Positions 18,780 to 28,068 of a DNA stretch of 64,000 bases are shown piece by piece (positions within the stretch are counted from its first letter, which is position 1; each line of letters begins with the position of its first letter). The notes beneath the pieces were generated by a model that worked only from the letters and a program-made list of their open reading frames with translations, was not told the DNA's origin and made no database searches. Made by a program: the position numbers and the translations under genes. Location of the stretch: contig UEGQ01000003.1 of assembly GCA_900466005.1 (NCBI GenBank), forward strand, positions 666,832 through 730,831, read 5' to 3'. The stretch comes from Hyphomicrobiales bacterium. GTDB taxonomy: Bacteria; Pseudomonadota; Alphaproteobacteria; Rhizobiales; Rhizobiaceae.

Positions 18780-19340
18780 GTGCGGATCGTCGGCGGTGAG
18801 TTTCGCGGTCGCAATCTGGCCACGCCGAAATCCAATGCGATCCGGCCGACCATCGACCGGACGCGCGAGAGTCTGTTCAACATCCTGACCCATGCGCATC
18901 CCGGCTGTCTCGACGGCACGCGCGTGCTCGACCTCTTCGCCGGTACCGGCGCGGTTGGCCTCGAGGCGCTGTCGCGCGGCTGCCGTGCCGCGCTCTTCGT
19001 CGAAAACAGCGTCGAAGGCCGCAGCCTTCTGTGGGAGAACATCGACGCGCTCGGCCTGCACGGGCGGGCGAAGATCCTGCGGCGCGATGCGACCCTGCTC
19101 GGTCCCGCCGCCAATATCGAGCCCTTTCATCTGATGTTCGCAGACCCGCCCTACAACAAGGGTCTCGGCGAAAAGGCCTTCGCCGCCGCCCACGAAGGCG
19201 GCTGGCTGGTGCCGGGGGCGCTCGCGATCCTGGAGGAGAAGGCCGAGGCGGTGATCAACATGCACCCGGCCTTCCGCCTCATCGAGGAGCGGACGTTCGG
19301 CGACACGAAGATGTATTTCTACGAATATCGTCCTGCCTGA
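18780..19340 (+). CDS. rsmD: 16S rRNA (guanine-966-N2)-methyltransferase RsmD
   Basis: Methylates G966 of 16S rRNA using SAM. It has 186 residues. Motifs: 'MRIVGGEFRGRNLATP' at the N-terminus, 'PTIDRTRESLFNIL', SAM-binding 'DLFAGTGAVGLEALSRG' (about residues 50-66), and catalytic 'FADPPYNKGLG' (about 120-130). It starts with GTG at 18780, 6 bp after the pseudouridine synthase stop, with AGGAGG inside the preceding gene's end. Its stop overlaps the start of the patatin gene. The three genes are likely one transcript, with two rRNA-modifying enzymes together. Confidence 0.95.
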   Translation: MRIVGGEFRGRNLATPKSNAIRPTIDRTRESLFNILTHAHPGCLDGTRVLDLFAGTGAVGLEALSRGCRAALFVENSVEGRSLLWENIDALGLHGRAKILRRDATLLGPAANIEPFHLMFADPPYNKGLGEKAFAAAHEGGWLVPGALAILEEKAEAVINMHPAFRLIEERTFGDTKMYFYEYRPA

Positions 19341-20248
19341 TGGTGACGGGCGAACGAGGGCTGTCGGTGGAACACGAAACGACACCAGCGACGATACCGG
19401 CTCCGGCCTGCACCAGCGGACCGACCCTGGCGCTCGCGCTCGGAGCGGGCGGCGCCCGCGGACTTGCCCACATCCCGGTCGTCGAGGCGCTCGACGAGAT
19501 GGGCATTCGGCCGGCGGCGATCGCCGGTTCCTCGATCGGCGCGATCATCGGCGCGGGCATGGCCGCCGGCATGACCGGCCGCGACATCCGCGATTATACG
19601 CTGGAGACGGTCGGCAAGCGTTCGGCGCTGGCAAACCGCCTCTGGAGTCTCGGGCCGGCGACCATGCGCGATGCGCTCGGCGGGTTCCGGCTCGGCCAGT
19701 TCAATCTCGAACGCATCCTCACGGCCTTTCTGCCGGAGCGCCTGCCGGAGCATTTTTCCGGCCTCGAAATCCCGCTCAAGGTCGTCGCGACGGATTACTT
19801 CGGCCAGACCGAGGTCGTCTGCGAGAGCGGCGATCTCCTCAATGCGCTGGCAGCGTCGGCGGCGATCCCCGCGCTCTTCATGCCGGTGCGCCTCGGCGGA
19901 CGCTTCATGATCGACGGCGGCATCTACAATCCCGTTCCCTACGACCATCTTGCCGGTACGGCCGACATCGTCATCGGCGTCGATGTGATCGGCGGGCCGG
20001 TTGGCGACGACGGCGAGCCGCCGAACCGCATCGACAGTCTCTTCGGTGCGAGCCAGCTGATGATGCAGGCCAATCTGGCGCTCAAGCGGAAGCTCTCGCC
20101 GCCCGACATCCTGCTGCGGCCGGACGTCAATTCCTACCGGGTGCTCGACTTCCTGAAGGCGCGGCAGATCCTCGATACGGCAGAGGCCTTGAAGGACGAC
20201 CTGAAACGCCGGATCGAGGCGCGACTGGAGGACGTCGTCCGCCGCTGA
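19340..20248 (+). CDS. patatin-like phospholipase (RssA/YchK type)
   Basis: A 302-residue predicted lipid acyl hydrolase. The oxyanion-hole segment 'LALGAGGARGLAHIPVVEAL' is at about residue 33, the nucleophile serine is in 'IAGSSIGAIIGAGMA' (G-S-S-I-G, about 61), and the second member of the Ser-Asp dyad is in 'FMIDGGIYNPVP' (about 191-202). No signal peptide is obvious, so it is probably cytosolic. The ATG at 19340 overlaps the rsmD stop (TGATG). The natural substrate is unknown. It ends only 6 bp from the convergent antiporter gene. Confidence 0.9.
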   Translation: MVTGERGLSVEHETTPATIPAPACTSGPTLALALGAGGARGLAHIPVVEALDEMGIRPAAIAGSSIGAIIGAGMAAGMTGRDIRDYTLETVGKRSALANRLWSLGPATMRDALGGFRLGQFNLERILTAFLPERLPEHFSGLEIPLKVVATDYFGQTEVVCESGDLLNALAASAAIPALFMPVRLGGRFMIDGGIYNPVPYDHLAGTADIVIGVDVIGGPVGDDGEPPNRIDSLFGASQLMMQANLALKRKLSPPDILLRPDVNSYRVLDFLKARQILDTAEALKDDLKRRIEARLEDVVRR

Positions 20249-20254
20249 CGGACG

Positions 20255-22072
20255 TCAGGAGTCCTCCGTGCCCGTATGAGCGCGAACGGCGGCCTCGACG
20301 TCGTCGGGCGTCGCGCGCTTCGGCTTCAGCAGCGGTTCAGGCCGAACCGGACGGTTGTGCAGCATGTGCCGTCCCGCATGCAGACCGTCCGTCAGCTGGA
20401 TGCGCAGCCGCTCCTCGTCGCGACGGCGGATATCCTCGCCGATCGCGAGGGCGTCCTCTTCGCTCATGCCGAGGGCTTCCAGCGTCTTGCGGCCGAAGAG
20501 CAGTCCCGATTCCAGCGTCTCGCGCAGCTCGTATTCGACGTTCCTCGCCCGGAGCGACAGGCTGTGGATGCGGTCGTAGGATCGGACGAACAGCCGCACG
20601 TCGGGGCATTCGGCGAGGATGAGGTCGACGATACGGTCCGTCGTCTCCTTCTTCTGCGTGCAGACGGCGACGATCTTCGCCCGCTTCAGCCCGGCCGCGC
20701 GCAGCACGTCGAGCCGGTTGCCGTCGCCGTAATAGATGCGGAACCCGAAGGAGGCCGCCTGGCGGATGCGGTCGGCGGAATCATCGATGATCGTCACGTC
20801 ACGGCCGCTTGCGAGCAGGATCTGCGCGGCGATCTGGGCAAAACGCGAAAACCCGATGATCAGCACGTCGGAGCCCGCACCTTCGAAATCCTCATCGAGT
20901 TCCTCGCGGCTATCGCCTGTGAGCAGGCGGCGCGAGAGCGTCGCGCCGATCGGCGTCAGAGCCATGGTCAGCGTGACGATCGAGATCAGCAGCGAGGCGG
21001 TGCCGTTCGAAAGAAGTTGTTGCGCCGTCGCGGTGGTGAACAGCACGAAGCCGAACTCGCCGCCCTGCGGCAGCAGAAAGGCGATCCGCACCGCATCGTC
21101 GTGCGAGGAACCGGACGACCGGCAGAGGACGTAGAGGATCGCAGCCTTGATCGTCATCACCGCCGGCACGGCGATCAGTATGAGGGCCAGGTTGTCGAGG
21201 ATGACGGTCAGCTCGAGCGAAAGCCCGACGGCCATGAAAAAAAGCCCGAGCAGCACCCCGCGGAAGGGCTCGATGTCGGCTTCGAGTTCGTGACGGTAGG
21301 AGGATTCGGCGAGCATCACGCCGGACAGGAAGGCGCCCATCGCCATGGAAAGTCCGGCGAGTTGCATCAGCACCGCCGACCCGAGCACCACCAGCAGCGC
21401 CGCAGCGATCATCACCTCCCGCGCGCCGGTGCGTGCGATGATCTGGAAGAGAGGCGTCAGAAGGTAGCGTCCGGCCATCACCATCGCGACGATGGCGAGC
21501 ACGGCGACGACCGAGTCGACGAGCACGGATCCGTTGGCCGCCTCCTGGCGGCTGGACAGGATGGAAACCATCGCGAGCAGCGGCACGATCGCCAGGTCCT
21601 GCAGCAGCAGGATCGAGAAGGAACGCTGACCGTAGCGGGTATTCATGTCGCCAGCATCGTTCAGGAGCTGCAGGGCGAAGGCGGTCGAGGAGAGCGCGAG
21701 CCCGAAGCCGGCGACCAGGCCGCCCCGCCAGTCGACGAGACCGGAAAAGACGGCGGCGCCCGTGAGCGCGAGCCCGGTCAGCAGAACCTGTGCCGTTCCG
21801 AGCCCGAAAATGTCGGCGCGCATGCGCCAGAGCCGTGAGGGATTGAGTTCGAGACCGATGATGAAGAGCAGGAACACCACGCCGAGCTCGGCGACGGCGA
21901 GAATCTCGCCCGCGCCTGTCAGCAGGTGAAGAATGGGGCCGATGACCACGCCGGCGGCAAGATAGCCGAGCACGGTTCCGAGACCGAGCTTGCGGGAGAT
22001 CGGAGCCGCCACGACAGCCCCGCCGAGCAGAAGCAGGGTTTCCGTGAAGAGCGCGTCGGGTGCCGTCGTCAA
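20255..22072 (-). CDS. Kef-type K+/H+ antiporter (CPA2 family) with TrkA-N domain
   Basis: A 605-residue protein. Residues 1-385 form a Na+/H+-exchanger-like membrane domain ('LGLGTVLGYLAAGVVIGP', 'ELGVVFLLFIIGLEL', 'SILLLQDLAIVPLLAM'). Residues from about 405 hold a Rossmann NAD-binding TrkA-N domain ('VLIIGFSRFAQIAAQILL'), as in KefB/KefC. The nucleotide loop is G-F-S-R-F-A-Q rather than the common G-x-G-R-x-G. By family it exports K+ in exchange for H+, and glutathione gating is possible but not shown. No KefF/KefG ancillary flavoprotein is adjacent. It is convergent with the patatin and divergent from pmbA. Confidence 0.88.
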   Translation of the reverse strand: MTTAPDALFTETLLLLGGAVVAAPISRKLGLGTVLGYLAAGVVIGPILHLLTGAGEILAVAELGVVFLLFIIGLELNPSRLWRMRADIFGLGTAQVLLTGLALTGAAVFSGLVDWRGGLVAGFGLALSSTAFALQLLNDAGDMNTRYGQRSFSILLLQDLAIVPLLAMVSILSSRQEAANGSVLVDSVVAVLAIVAMVMAGRYLLTPLFQIIARTGAREVMIAAALLVVLGSAVLMQLAGLSMAMGAFLSGVMLAESSYRHELEADIEPFRGVLLGLFFMAVGLSLELTVILDNLALILIAVPAVMTIKAAILYVLCRSSGSSHDDAVRIAFLLPQGGEFGFVLFTTATAQQLLSNGTASLLISIVTLTMALTPIGATLSRRLLTGDSREELDEDFEGAGSDVLIIGFSRFAQIAAQILLASGRDVTIIDDSADRIRQAASFGFRIYYGDGNRLDVLRAAGLKRAKIVAVCTQKKETTDRIVDLILAECPDVRLFVRSYDRIHSLSLRARNVEYELRETLESGLLFGRKTLEALGMSEEDALAIGEDIRRRDEERLRIQLTDGLHAGRHMLHNRPVRPEPLLKPKRATPDDVEAAVRAHTGTEDS

Positions 22073-22167
22073 GCTGTCATTCTCCTTCTCTGTTTATCGT
22101 GACGGCTCTCGGGAATCGGCGCCGCGGCCCTTGATGCCTGCTGGAATGCACAATACATGGAGCCCTA

Positions 22168-23529
22168 ATGAAAGGCCAAGTCATGACCTCCGAAATCGAT
22201 TCTGCCAGTCTTCTTTCCCGTGCCGGCCAACTCGTTGATCTCGCCCTGAAGGCGGGAGCCGACACTGCGGATGCGGTCGTCGTCCGCTCGCGATCGAAGT
22301 CGGTCGGCGTTCGGTTGGGTAAGGTGGAGACGACGGAGTCATCCGAAAGCGACGACTTCTCGCTGCGGGTCTTCATCGGCCGGCAGGTCGCAAGTGTTTC
22401 GGCCAATCCGGGCTCCGACCTGAAGGCGCTCGCGGAGCGCGCGGTCGCTATGGCGAAGGTATCGCCGGAAGACCCCTTCGCCGGGCTCGCCGACGCGGCG
22501 GATCTCGCGCGGTCCTATCCAGATCTCGACCTTTTCGATTCGACCGAAGTGTCGAGTGACGCGCTGCGGGACATGGCCCTTGCGGCAGAAGAGGCGGCGC
22601 TTGCGGTCGAGGGGGTCTCCAACTCGGTCGGAGCGGGAGCCTCGGCCGGCATGGGCGGTCTCGTGCTCGTTACATCCCACGGCTTTTCCGGCAGCTTCCA
22701 GTCCTCGCGCTTCGGCTGCTCCGTCGGCGTCATCGCCGGCGAGGGCACGCGAATGGAGCGCGACCACGATTTCGACAGCCGGCTCTTCCATGCCGATCTC
22801 GATCCTGCTTCCGAAATCGGGCGCCGGGCCGGCGAGCGGGCGGTCCGCCGTCTCGACCCCCGCCAGGTCGATACCGGCCAGAACCTTACCGTCGTCTTCG
22901 ACCCGCGCGTGGCGCGCGGCTTCGTCGGTCATATCGCCGGCGCGATCAATGGCGCGGCGGTCGCCCGCAAGACCTCCTTCCTGCGCGACCGCATGGGAAC
23001 CGAGGTGCTGAAGTCCGGGTTGAACATCACGGACGACCCGCTGAAGGTGCGTGGCTCCGGCTCGCGGCCCTTCGACGGTGAGGGCGTGAAGGGCGAGAAA
23101 CTGGTGATGATCGAGGACGGTGTCCTGAAGCACTGGTTCCTGTCATCCTCGGCTGCTCGCGAACTCGGCCTCCATACAAACGGCCGCGGCTCGCGTGGCG
23201 GGACGGCGGTATCCCCGACCTCGACCAACCTGGCGCTCGAGCCGGGGAGCGTCACGCCCGAGGAACTGATTCGCTCGGTCGGCACCGGCTTCTACGTCAC
23301 CGAACTGATCGGACAGGGCGTCAACATGGTGACGGGCGAATACAGCCGCGGCGCCACCGGCTTCTGGATCGAGAACGGCGAGCTTGCCTACCCGGTTTCC
23401 GGCGTAACGATCGCGTCGAACCTGAAAGACATGTTCATGCGGCTGACCGCGGCGAACGATATCGACCGAAAGTTTGCCGTCGCGGCCCCGACCATCGCCA
23501 TCGAGGGCATGACGATCGCCGGCCGCTGA
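22168..23529 (+). CDS. pmbA: PmbA/TldE-family protease subunit
   Basis: A 453-residue member of the TldD/PmbA family, whose TldD-TldE complexes process small modified peptides. Family segments include 'DTADAVVVRSRSKSVGVRLG', 'GMGGLVLVTSHGFSGSFQSS', 'DPRVARGFVGHIAGAINGAA' and, near the end, 'GTGFYVTELIGQGVNMVTGE'. It lacks the zinc-binding HExxxH of TldD, as expected for the PmbA/TldE partner. Two starts are possible: ATG 22168 (preceded by GGAG, used here) and ATG 22183. TldD itself is not in the window. The inositol-phosphatase-like gene follows in the same direction 33 bp later. Confidence 0.9.
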   Translation: MKGQVMTSEIDSASLLSRAGQLVDLALKAGADTADAVVVRSRSKSVGVRLGKVETTESSESDDFSLRVFIGRQVASVSANPGSDLKALAERAVAMAKVSPEDPFAGLADAADLARSYPDLDLFDSTEVSSDALRDMALAAEEAALAVEGVSNSVGAGASAGMGGLVLVTSHGFSGSFQSSRFGCSVGVIAGEGTRMERDHDFDSRLFHADLDPASEIGRRAGERAVRRLDPRQVDTGQNLTVVFDPRVARGFVGHIAGAINGAAVARKTSFLRDRMGTEVLKSGLNITDDPLKVRGSGSRPFDGEGVKGEKLVMIEDGVLKHWFLSSSAARELGLHTNGRGSRGGTAVSPTSTNLALEPGSVTPEELIRSVGTGFYVTELIGQGVNMVTGEYSRGATGFWIENGELAYPVSGVTIASNLKDMFMRLTAANDIDRKFAVAAPTIAIEGMTIAGR

Positions 23530-23562
23530 CGTGAGCCGCGAAACACAGAGGATGGTGTCACA

Positions 23563-24372
23563 ATGACCGCCGCTATCATCTCCGACTGGCAGGCGGATCT
23601 CGACCTTATCGCCGCTGCCGCGCGCGAGGCGGCGGCCGTCGCCTCCACCTTTTTCGGCCAGTCGCCGCAGGTCTGGTGGAAGAACGAGGGCCGTTCGCCG
23701 GTCAGTGCCGCCGATCACGCCGCAAACGAGTGCCTCGAAGAACGGTTGCGCACCGCCCGCCCGTCCTACGGCTGGCTGTCGGAGGAGACAGACGACGATC
23801 TCGACCGGTTGAGGTCCGATACGCTCTTCGTGGTCGACCCGATCGACGGCACCCGCGCTTTCATCGCCAACAAGCCGACCTGGTGCGTCAGCGTCGCCGT
23901 CGTCCATCGCGGCACGCCGGTGGCCGGGGTCCTCGTCGCGCCGGCCCTCGGCGAGGAGTATTCGGCGGTCGAGGGTGGGCCCGCATTGAAGAACGGTAAG
24001 CCGATCGCGGTTGCCGCCTTCAATCCGCAGAAGAAGCTGCGCGTCGCGACCCCGATGGACATCGTCAACGTGTTCGATGCTCCGTTGAAGGGCCGCATCG
24101 AGCGGGTCGAGCATGTACCTTCTCTCGCCTACCGGATTGCGATGGTCGCCGAAGGCCGCATCGACGCCACCTTCGTCAAGCCGAACGCCCATGACTGGGA
24201 CATCGCGGCCGCCGATCTCATTCTTCAGAGGGCAGGGGGACGGCTTACCGACCTCGACGGAAACGCGCTTGTCTACAATCGTCGAGAGGTTACCCACGGC
24301 GTCCTGTGTGCAGCGGTTGAAGGTGAGCTTCCGGATCTCCTCGAGAGGCTCGCCGCCGTCCCGCGCGGTTGA
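23563..24372 (+). CDS. inositol monophosphatase-family protein, probable 3'(2'),5'-bisphosphate nucleotidase (CysQ-like)
   Basis: A 269-residue Mg-dependent, Li-sensitive-type phosphatase. Metal motifs are 'WLSEETDDD' (about residue 69), 'VVDPIDGTRAFIANKPTWCV' (about 91) and 'HDWDIAAADLILQRAGG' (about 209). The 'DGTRAFI' motif and overall length fit CysQ-like enzymes that remove phosphate from PAP, but simple inositol monophosphatase activity cannot be excluded. It sits between pmbA and the DUF4170/waaA lipid A cluster, all in one direction. Confidence 0.85.
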   Translation: MTAAIISDWQADLDLIAAAAREAAAVASTFFGQSPQVWWKNEGRSPVSAADHAANECLEERLRTARPSYGWLSEETDDDLDRLRSDTLFVVDPIDGTRAFIANKPTWCVSVAVVHRGTPVAGVLVAPALGEEYSAVEGGPALKNGKPIAVAAFNPQKKLRVATPMDIVNVFDAPLKGRIERVEHVPSLAYRIAMVAEGRIDATFVKPNAHDWDIAAADLILQRAGGRLTDLDGNALVYNRREVTHGVLCAAVEGELPDLLERLAAVPRG

Positions 24373-24434
24373 CGTTTCCGTCAAAATCGATCACAGGAAA
24401 AGGGGAGGCGAACACGAATGGAAAGAAACGTAGA

Positions 24435-24686
24435 ATGACCGAATCCAGCGATCAGAAGCAGCTCCTCCACCTCGTCTTCGGCGGCGAGCTGACCAGCCTC
24501 AAGGACGTGCATTTCAAGGACCTGAACGATCTCGACATCGTCGGCATCTTCCCCGATTATGCAAGCGCGCTGGCGGCATGGAAGGGCAAGGCCCAGGCCA
24601 CCGTCGACAACGCCCATATGCGTTATTTCATCGTGCACATGCACCGCCTGTTGACCCCGGGCGAAAAGGTCGTGGGTCAGGACTGA
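24435..24686 (+). CDS. DUF4170 family protein
   Basis: A small 83-residue soluble protein recognised as DUF4170 from its pattern: 'LLHLVFGGELTSLKDVHFKD', 'DIVGIFPDYASALAAWKGKA' and 'AHMRYFIVHMHRLLTPG'. Its role is unknown, but in rhizobia it lies at the front of the lipid A/Kdo gene cluster, as here. The ATG at 24435 follows a GAAAG site. Its stop overlaps the next small frame (TGATG). Confidence 0.88.
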   Translation: MTESSDQKQLLHLVFGGELTSLKDVHFKDLNDLDIVGIFPDYASALAAWKGKAQATVDNAHMRYFIVHMHRLLTPGEKVVGQD

Positions 24687-24841
24687 TGAATTTGACCGCG
24701 CCGCGTCCGGCTTTTCGATCGGATGCGGTGGCGGGACGTCAATTTTTGAACGCAGTTTTGCAGCATCGACAGTTTCAGTTTGGCCAGCCTGATCGAAAGG
24801 GCGCCATGGCACCGAAAGCTAAGAGAAGCGGTCTTTATTGA
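24686..24841 (+). CDS. possible small ORF between DUF4170 and waaA
   Basis: A 51-codon frame whose ATG overlaps the DUF4170 stop (TGATG at 24684-24688) and whose TGA overlaps the waaA ATG (TGATG at 24839-24843). That double coupling is the only real support. The predicted product is basic, polar, without membrane helix or known motif. It may be a true small protein, a coupling device, or the scar of a lost gene: in related rhizobia I expect a lysophospholipid acyltransferase-like (DUF374) gene at this place, and none is present. Confidence 0.3.
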   Translation: MNLTAPRPAFRSDAVAGRQFLNAVLQHRQFQFGQPDRKGAMAPKAKRSGLY

Positions 24842-26166
24842 TGGCGATGATCGACGGTTTCGCATCGATGGCGATTACCGGCTACAGCTGGGCGGGCATT
24901 GCTGCCTACCCGCTCGCCGGACCGCTGCTGGCATTGCGTGCCGCCAAGGGCAAGGAAGACCGCGCGCGCCGGCTGGAGCGTTTCGGCTATCCCTCGATAG
25001 ACCGCCCGCACGGACCGCTCGTCTGGATTCATGCCGCGAGCGTGGGCGAGACGCTCGCCGTCGTCGGCCTGATGCGCGAATTGCGCCGCCGCGACATCAA
25101 CGTGTTGCTGACCACCGGGACCGTCACCTCCGCCGAGCTGGTGCGACTGCGTCTCGACGGCGAAATCATCCATCAGTACGTCCCTCTCGACCTGAGGCCG
25201 GCAGTGCGCCGTTTCCTCGACTATTGGGGACCGGACATCGCCATCTCCGTCGAGTCCGAGATCTGGCCGACGACGCTCGGCGAGCTCGACCGGCGTCACA
25301 TTCCGCAGATTCTCGTCAACGCCCGCATGTCGGACCGCTCCTTCGAGCGCTGGCATCGCCACAATTCGATTGCCGAGGCGCTGGTTTCGAAGCTCTCGCT
25401 GGTGATCGCGCAATCGGATGTCGATGCCGAGCGCTTCCGCGATCTCGGTGCGTGGCCGGTCGCCGTCTCCGGCAATCTCAAGGTCGACGGCGACGCTCCA
25501 CCCTGCGACACGGCAGTGCTTGCGCGTTACCGCGAGCAGATCGGTCATCGCAAGACCTGGGCGGCCATCTCCACCTTCGAGGGCGAGGAAAAGATCGCCG
25601 TCATGGTCCATCGGGCGCTGAAGGCCCATGTCGGGCTATTGACCATCGTCGTGCCGCGTCATCCCGAACGCTGCGACGAGCTCGAGGCGATGATGGTCGA
25701 GAAGGGATTGAAGGTGGCGCGGCGCACCCGCGACGACGCGATCACGCCTGATACGGACGTCTTTCTCGGCGACACGATCGGCGAGATGGGCCTCTATCTG
25801 CGGCTGACGGAGATCGCCTTCGTCGGGCGCTCGATCACCGGACAGGGCGGGCAGAACCCGCTGGAGCCGGCGATGCTCGGCTGTGCGGTGCTGAGCGGGC
25901 CGAACGTCGAGAATTTCCGCGACAGCTACCAGCAGCTGGTGCGCAACGGCAATGCCCGGATCGTGCGCGATGCCGAAATGCTGGCGAAGGCCGTGCACTT
26001 CCTTTCCGTCAACGACCTCGCCCGCCACAAGATGATCGATGCGGGCACCGAGACGCTGCAGGAGATGCGCGGCGCACTCGTTGCGACGATCAAGGGGCTG
26101 GAGCCCTATATCAACCCTCTCACCGTGAAGGCGCGGCTGGAGCCGCGCGCCGCACGGCAGCGCTGA
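24841..26166 (+). CDS. waaA: 3-deoxy-D-manno-octulosonic acid (Kdo) transferase
   Basis: Adds Kdo to lipid IVA at the inner membrane, the first step of LPS core assembly. It is 441 residues long. An N-terminal membrane anchor is followed by the glycosyltransferase-N region 'PLVWIHAASVGETLAVVGLM' (about 58-77), with the conserved 'ASVGE' and 'TTGTVTSAELV'. The C-terminal half has 'GQGGQNPLEPAMLGCAVLSG' (about 336-355). The ATG at 24841 overlaps an upstream TGA; an ATG two codons later is equally possible. It is followed 20 bp later by a HAD gene and then lpxK. Confidence 0.95.
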   Translation: MAMIDGFASMAITGYSWAGIAAYPLAGPLLALRAAKGKEDRARRLERFGYPSIDRPHGPLVWIHAASVGETLAVVGLMRELRRRDINVLLTTGTVTSAELVRLRLDGEIIHQYVPLDLRPAVRRFLDYWGPDIAISVESEIWPTTLGELDRRHIPQILVNARMSDRSFERWHRHNSIAEALVSKLSLVIAQSDVDAERFRDLGAWPVAVSGNLKVDGDAPPCDTAVLARYREQIGHRKTWAAISTFEGEEKIAVMVHRALKAHVGLLTIVVPRHPERCDELEAMMVEKGLKVARRTRDDAITPDTDVFLGDTIGEMGLYLRLTEIAFVGRSITGQGGQNPLEPAMLGCAVLSGPNVENFRDSYQQLVRNGNARIVRDAEMLAKAVHFLSVNDLARHKMIDAGTETLQEMRGALVATIKGLEPYINPLTVKARLEPRAARQR

Positions 26167-26186
26167 AGAAGAAAAGAGTACAGGAC

Positions 26187-26894
26187 ATGGACCGGGGTGC
26201 GGGGATCGCGGGGATTCTCTTCGACAAGGACGGAACGCTTCTCGATTTCGACGCGAGCTGGGCGCCTGTCAACCGCAAGCTGGCACTGCTGGCGGCCGAC
26301 GGCGACCCGTCGCTCGCCGATCGGCTGCTGGTCGCCTGCGGCATGGACCCGGTGACAGGGCATATCGTGCCGGACAGCCTGTTTGCCGCCGGCAATACCC
26401 GTGAGATCGCCGACGGCCTTGTCGCCGCAGGTTCTCCGATGACCAGCGAGGCGCTTGTCCCGGTCCTCGATGAACTCTTCGCCGATGCAGCCGACCTTTC
26501 GGTTCCCGTCATCGACCTGGCGCCGCTCTTTTCTCGCCTGCACGCACGCGGCCTGAAACTCGGCATCGCCTCCAGTGACAACGAGAAGTCCATCCGCCGT
26601 ATCGTCGAGCGTTTCGGCATCAGCGATTACGTCGATTTCGTCGCCGGCTACGACAGCGGGCATGGTTCCAAGCCGGAGGCCGGCATGGTGCTCGGCTTCT
26701 GTCGGGCGACGGGGCTCGCGCCCGATGTGGTCGCGGTCGTCGGCGACAACAATCACGACATGCACATGGGACACAATGCCGGCGCCGGCCTCAAGGTGGC
26801 GGTTCTGAGCGGAACCGGCTCCCGGACGACGCTCGCCGATGCCTGCGACATCTGTCTGAACGACATCAGCGAACTCGAAGCCCTGCTTGCCTGA
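26187..26894 (+). CDS. HAD-family phosphatase (phosphoglycolate phosphatase-like)
   Basis: A 235-residue class IA HAD hydrolase. Motif I is 'ILFDKDGTLLDFDASW' (residues 10-25), motif II is 'LGIASSDNEKSIRRI', the Lys is within 'GHGSKPEAGMVLGFC', and motif IV is 'VAVVGDNNHDMHMGHNAGAG'. The substrate is unknown. It lies between waaA and lpxK. A role in releasing phosphate from a sugar phosphate of the envelope pathway would be in keeping, but the similarity alone says only small-molecule phosphatase. Confidence 0.88.
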   Translation: MDRGAGIAGILFDKDGTLLDFDASWAPVNRKLALLAADGDPSLADRLLVACGMDPVTGHIVPDSLFAAGNTREIADGLVAAGSPMTSEALVPVLDELFADAADLSVPVIDLAPLFSRLHARGLKLGIASSDNEKSIRRIVERFGISDYVDFVAGYDSGHGSKPEAGMVLGFCRATGLAPDVVAVVGDNNHDMHMGHNAGAGLKVAVLSGTGSRTTLADACDICLNDISELEALLA

Positions 26895-27011
26895 AGGGCG
26901 GTGGGAGGCCGAACCGGCGAGACGGGTTGACGAAGGCCATCTGCCTGCGGTCTGTTGCATCGTCGTAAACAGATGCTTTCCGGGAGGCGGGAGGCACAGC
27001 GGGAGGACGTG

Positions 27012-28055
27012 ATGGTATCGGAAGCCCCACCCTTCTGGTGGACGAAGCCGGATTGGCGCGCCTGGGCGCTGTCGCCGTTCTCGTTTCTCTACGGCCAGAT
27101 CGCCGGCCGGCGGATGGCGAGCGGCAAGCGCCTGTCCTCGCCCGTTCCGGTGATCTGCGTCGGCAATTTCACCGTCGGTGGTGCCGGCAAGACACCGACC
27201 GTCCTGGCGCTGGTGCGCGCGGCCCGTGCGCAGGGCCTGAAGCCCGGCATCCTCAGTCGCGGCTATGGCGGCTCTCTCGACGTGACGACCGTCGTCGATC
27301 CGGAGCACCATCGCTCGACCGACGTCGGCGATGAGCCGCTGCTGCTTGCCCGCCAAGCGCTCACTGTCATTTCGCGCAAGCGTTTTGCCGGCGCCCGCCG
27401 TCTCGTCGACGAGGGGGTGGACCTGATCATCATGGATGACGGTTTCCAGAGCGCACGCCTCGCGGTCGATTTTGCCCTGATCGTCATCGACAGCATCCGC
27501 GGCATCGGCAACGGCCATCTCGTGCCCGGCGGACCCGTCCGGGCACCGATCCGCGTGCAGATGCGTTATGTCGACGGCTTGCTGAAGGTCGGCAACGGCA
27601 CCGCCGCCGATCGCCTGGTGCGCCAGGCGGCGCGGGCGGGCAAGCCGATCTACGTCGCCTCGCTGTCACCGCGGGGCGATGCGGGCATCTCCGGCAAGCG
27701 TGTGCTTGCCTTTGCCGGCATTGCCGATCCAGGGAAATTCTTCCGTACCGTGGAGGAACTGGGCGCGGAGATCGTCGAGCGGCGCGCCTTGCCCGATCAT
27801 CACCATATGGGCGAGGACGAGATTGCCGACCTGCTCGACAAGGCTGCCGCGAGCGATCTGGAACTGGTGACCACGGCGAAGGACTTCGTGCGGTTGCGCT
27901 CCGGGCCGGGGCGGGCCGAGGAACTCGCACGCAGGTGCAAGGTCGTGGATGTCGAGATGATGTTCGACGATCCCAATGCGCCGGGAAAGATCATCGACCG
28001 GGCGATCGAGGTGCATCGTGCGCGCCGGCTGAAGGAAGGACGCTACGGCGTCTAG
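27012..28055 (+). CDS. lpxK: tetraacyldisaccharide 4'-kinase LpxK
   Basis: Phosphorylates the 4' position of the lipid A disaccharide to form lipid IVA at the inner membrane. It has 347 residues: an N-terminal membrane-associated helix ('[15 protein letters not shown]'), a P-loop '[18 protein letters not shown]' (about 53-70), 'ILSRGYGG', '[10 protein letters not shown]' and 'IIMDDGFQ' (catalytic region about 140-147), then 'HHHMGEDEI'. The ATG at 27012 has GGGAGGA upstream; a longer frame begins at 26955. It is the last gene of the waaA-HAD-lpxK group and converges with DUF2093. Confidence 0.95.
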   Translation: MVSEAPPFWWTKPDWRAWALSPFSFLYGQIAGRRMASGKRLSSPVPVICVGNFTVGGAGKTPTVLALVRAARAQGLKPGILSRGYGGSLDVTTVVDPEHHRSTDVGDEPLLLARQALTVISRKRFAGARRLVDEGVDLIIMDDGFQSARLAVDFALIVIDSIRGIGNGHLVPGGPVRAPIRVQMRYVDGLLKVGNGTAADRLVRQAARAGKPIYVASLSPRGDAGISGKRVLAFAGIADPGKFFRTVEELGAEIVERRALPDHHHMGEDEIADLLDKAAASDLELVTTAKDFVRLRSGPGRAEELARRCKVVDVEMMFDDPNAPGKIIDRAIEVHRARRLKEGRYGV

Positions 28056-28068
28056 CGGATATGCGGCC

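Noticed and set aside
16800..19385. 861-codon minus-strand open frame opposite the pseudouridine synthase and rsmD
   Set aside because: Antisense to clear genes; Ala/Arg/Leu-rich without motifs.
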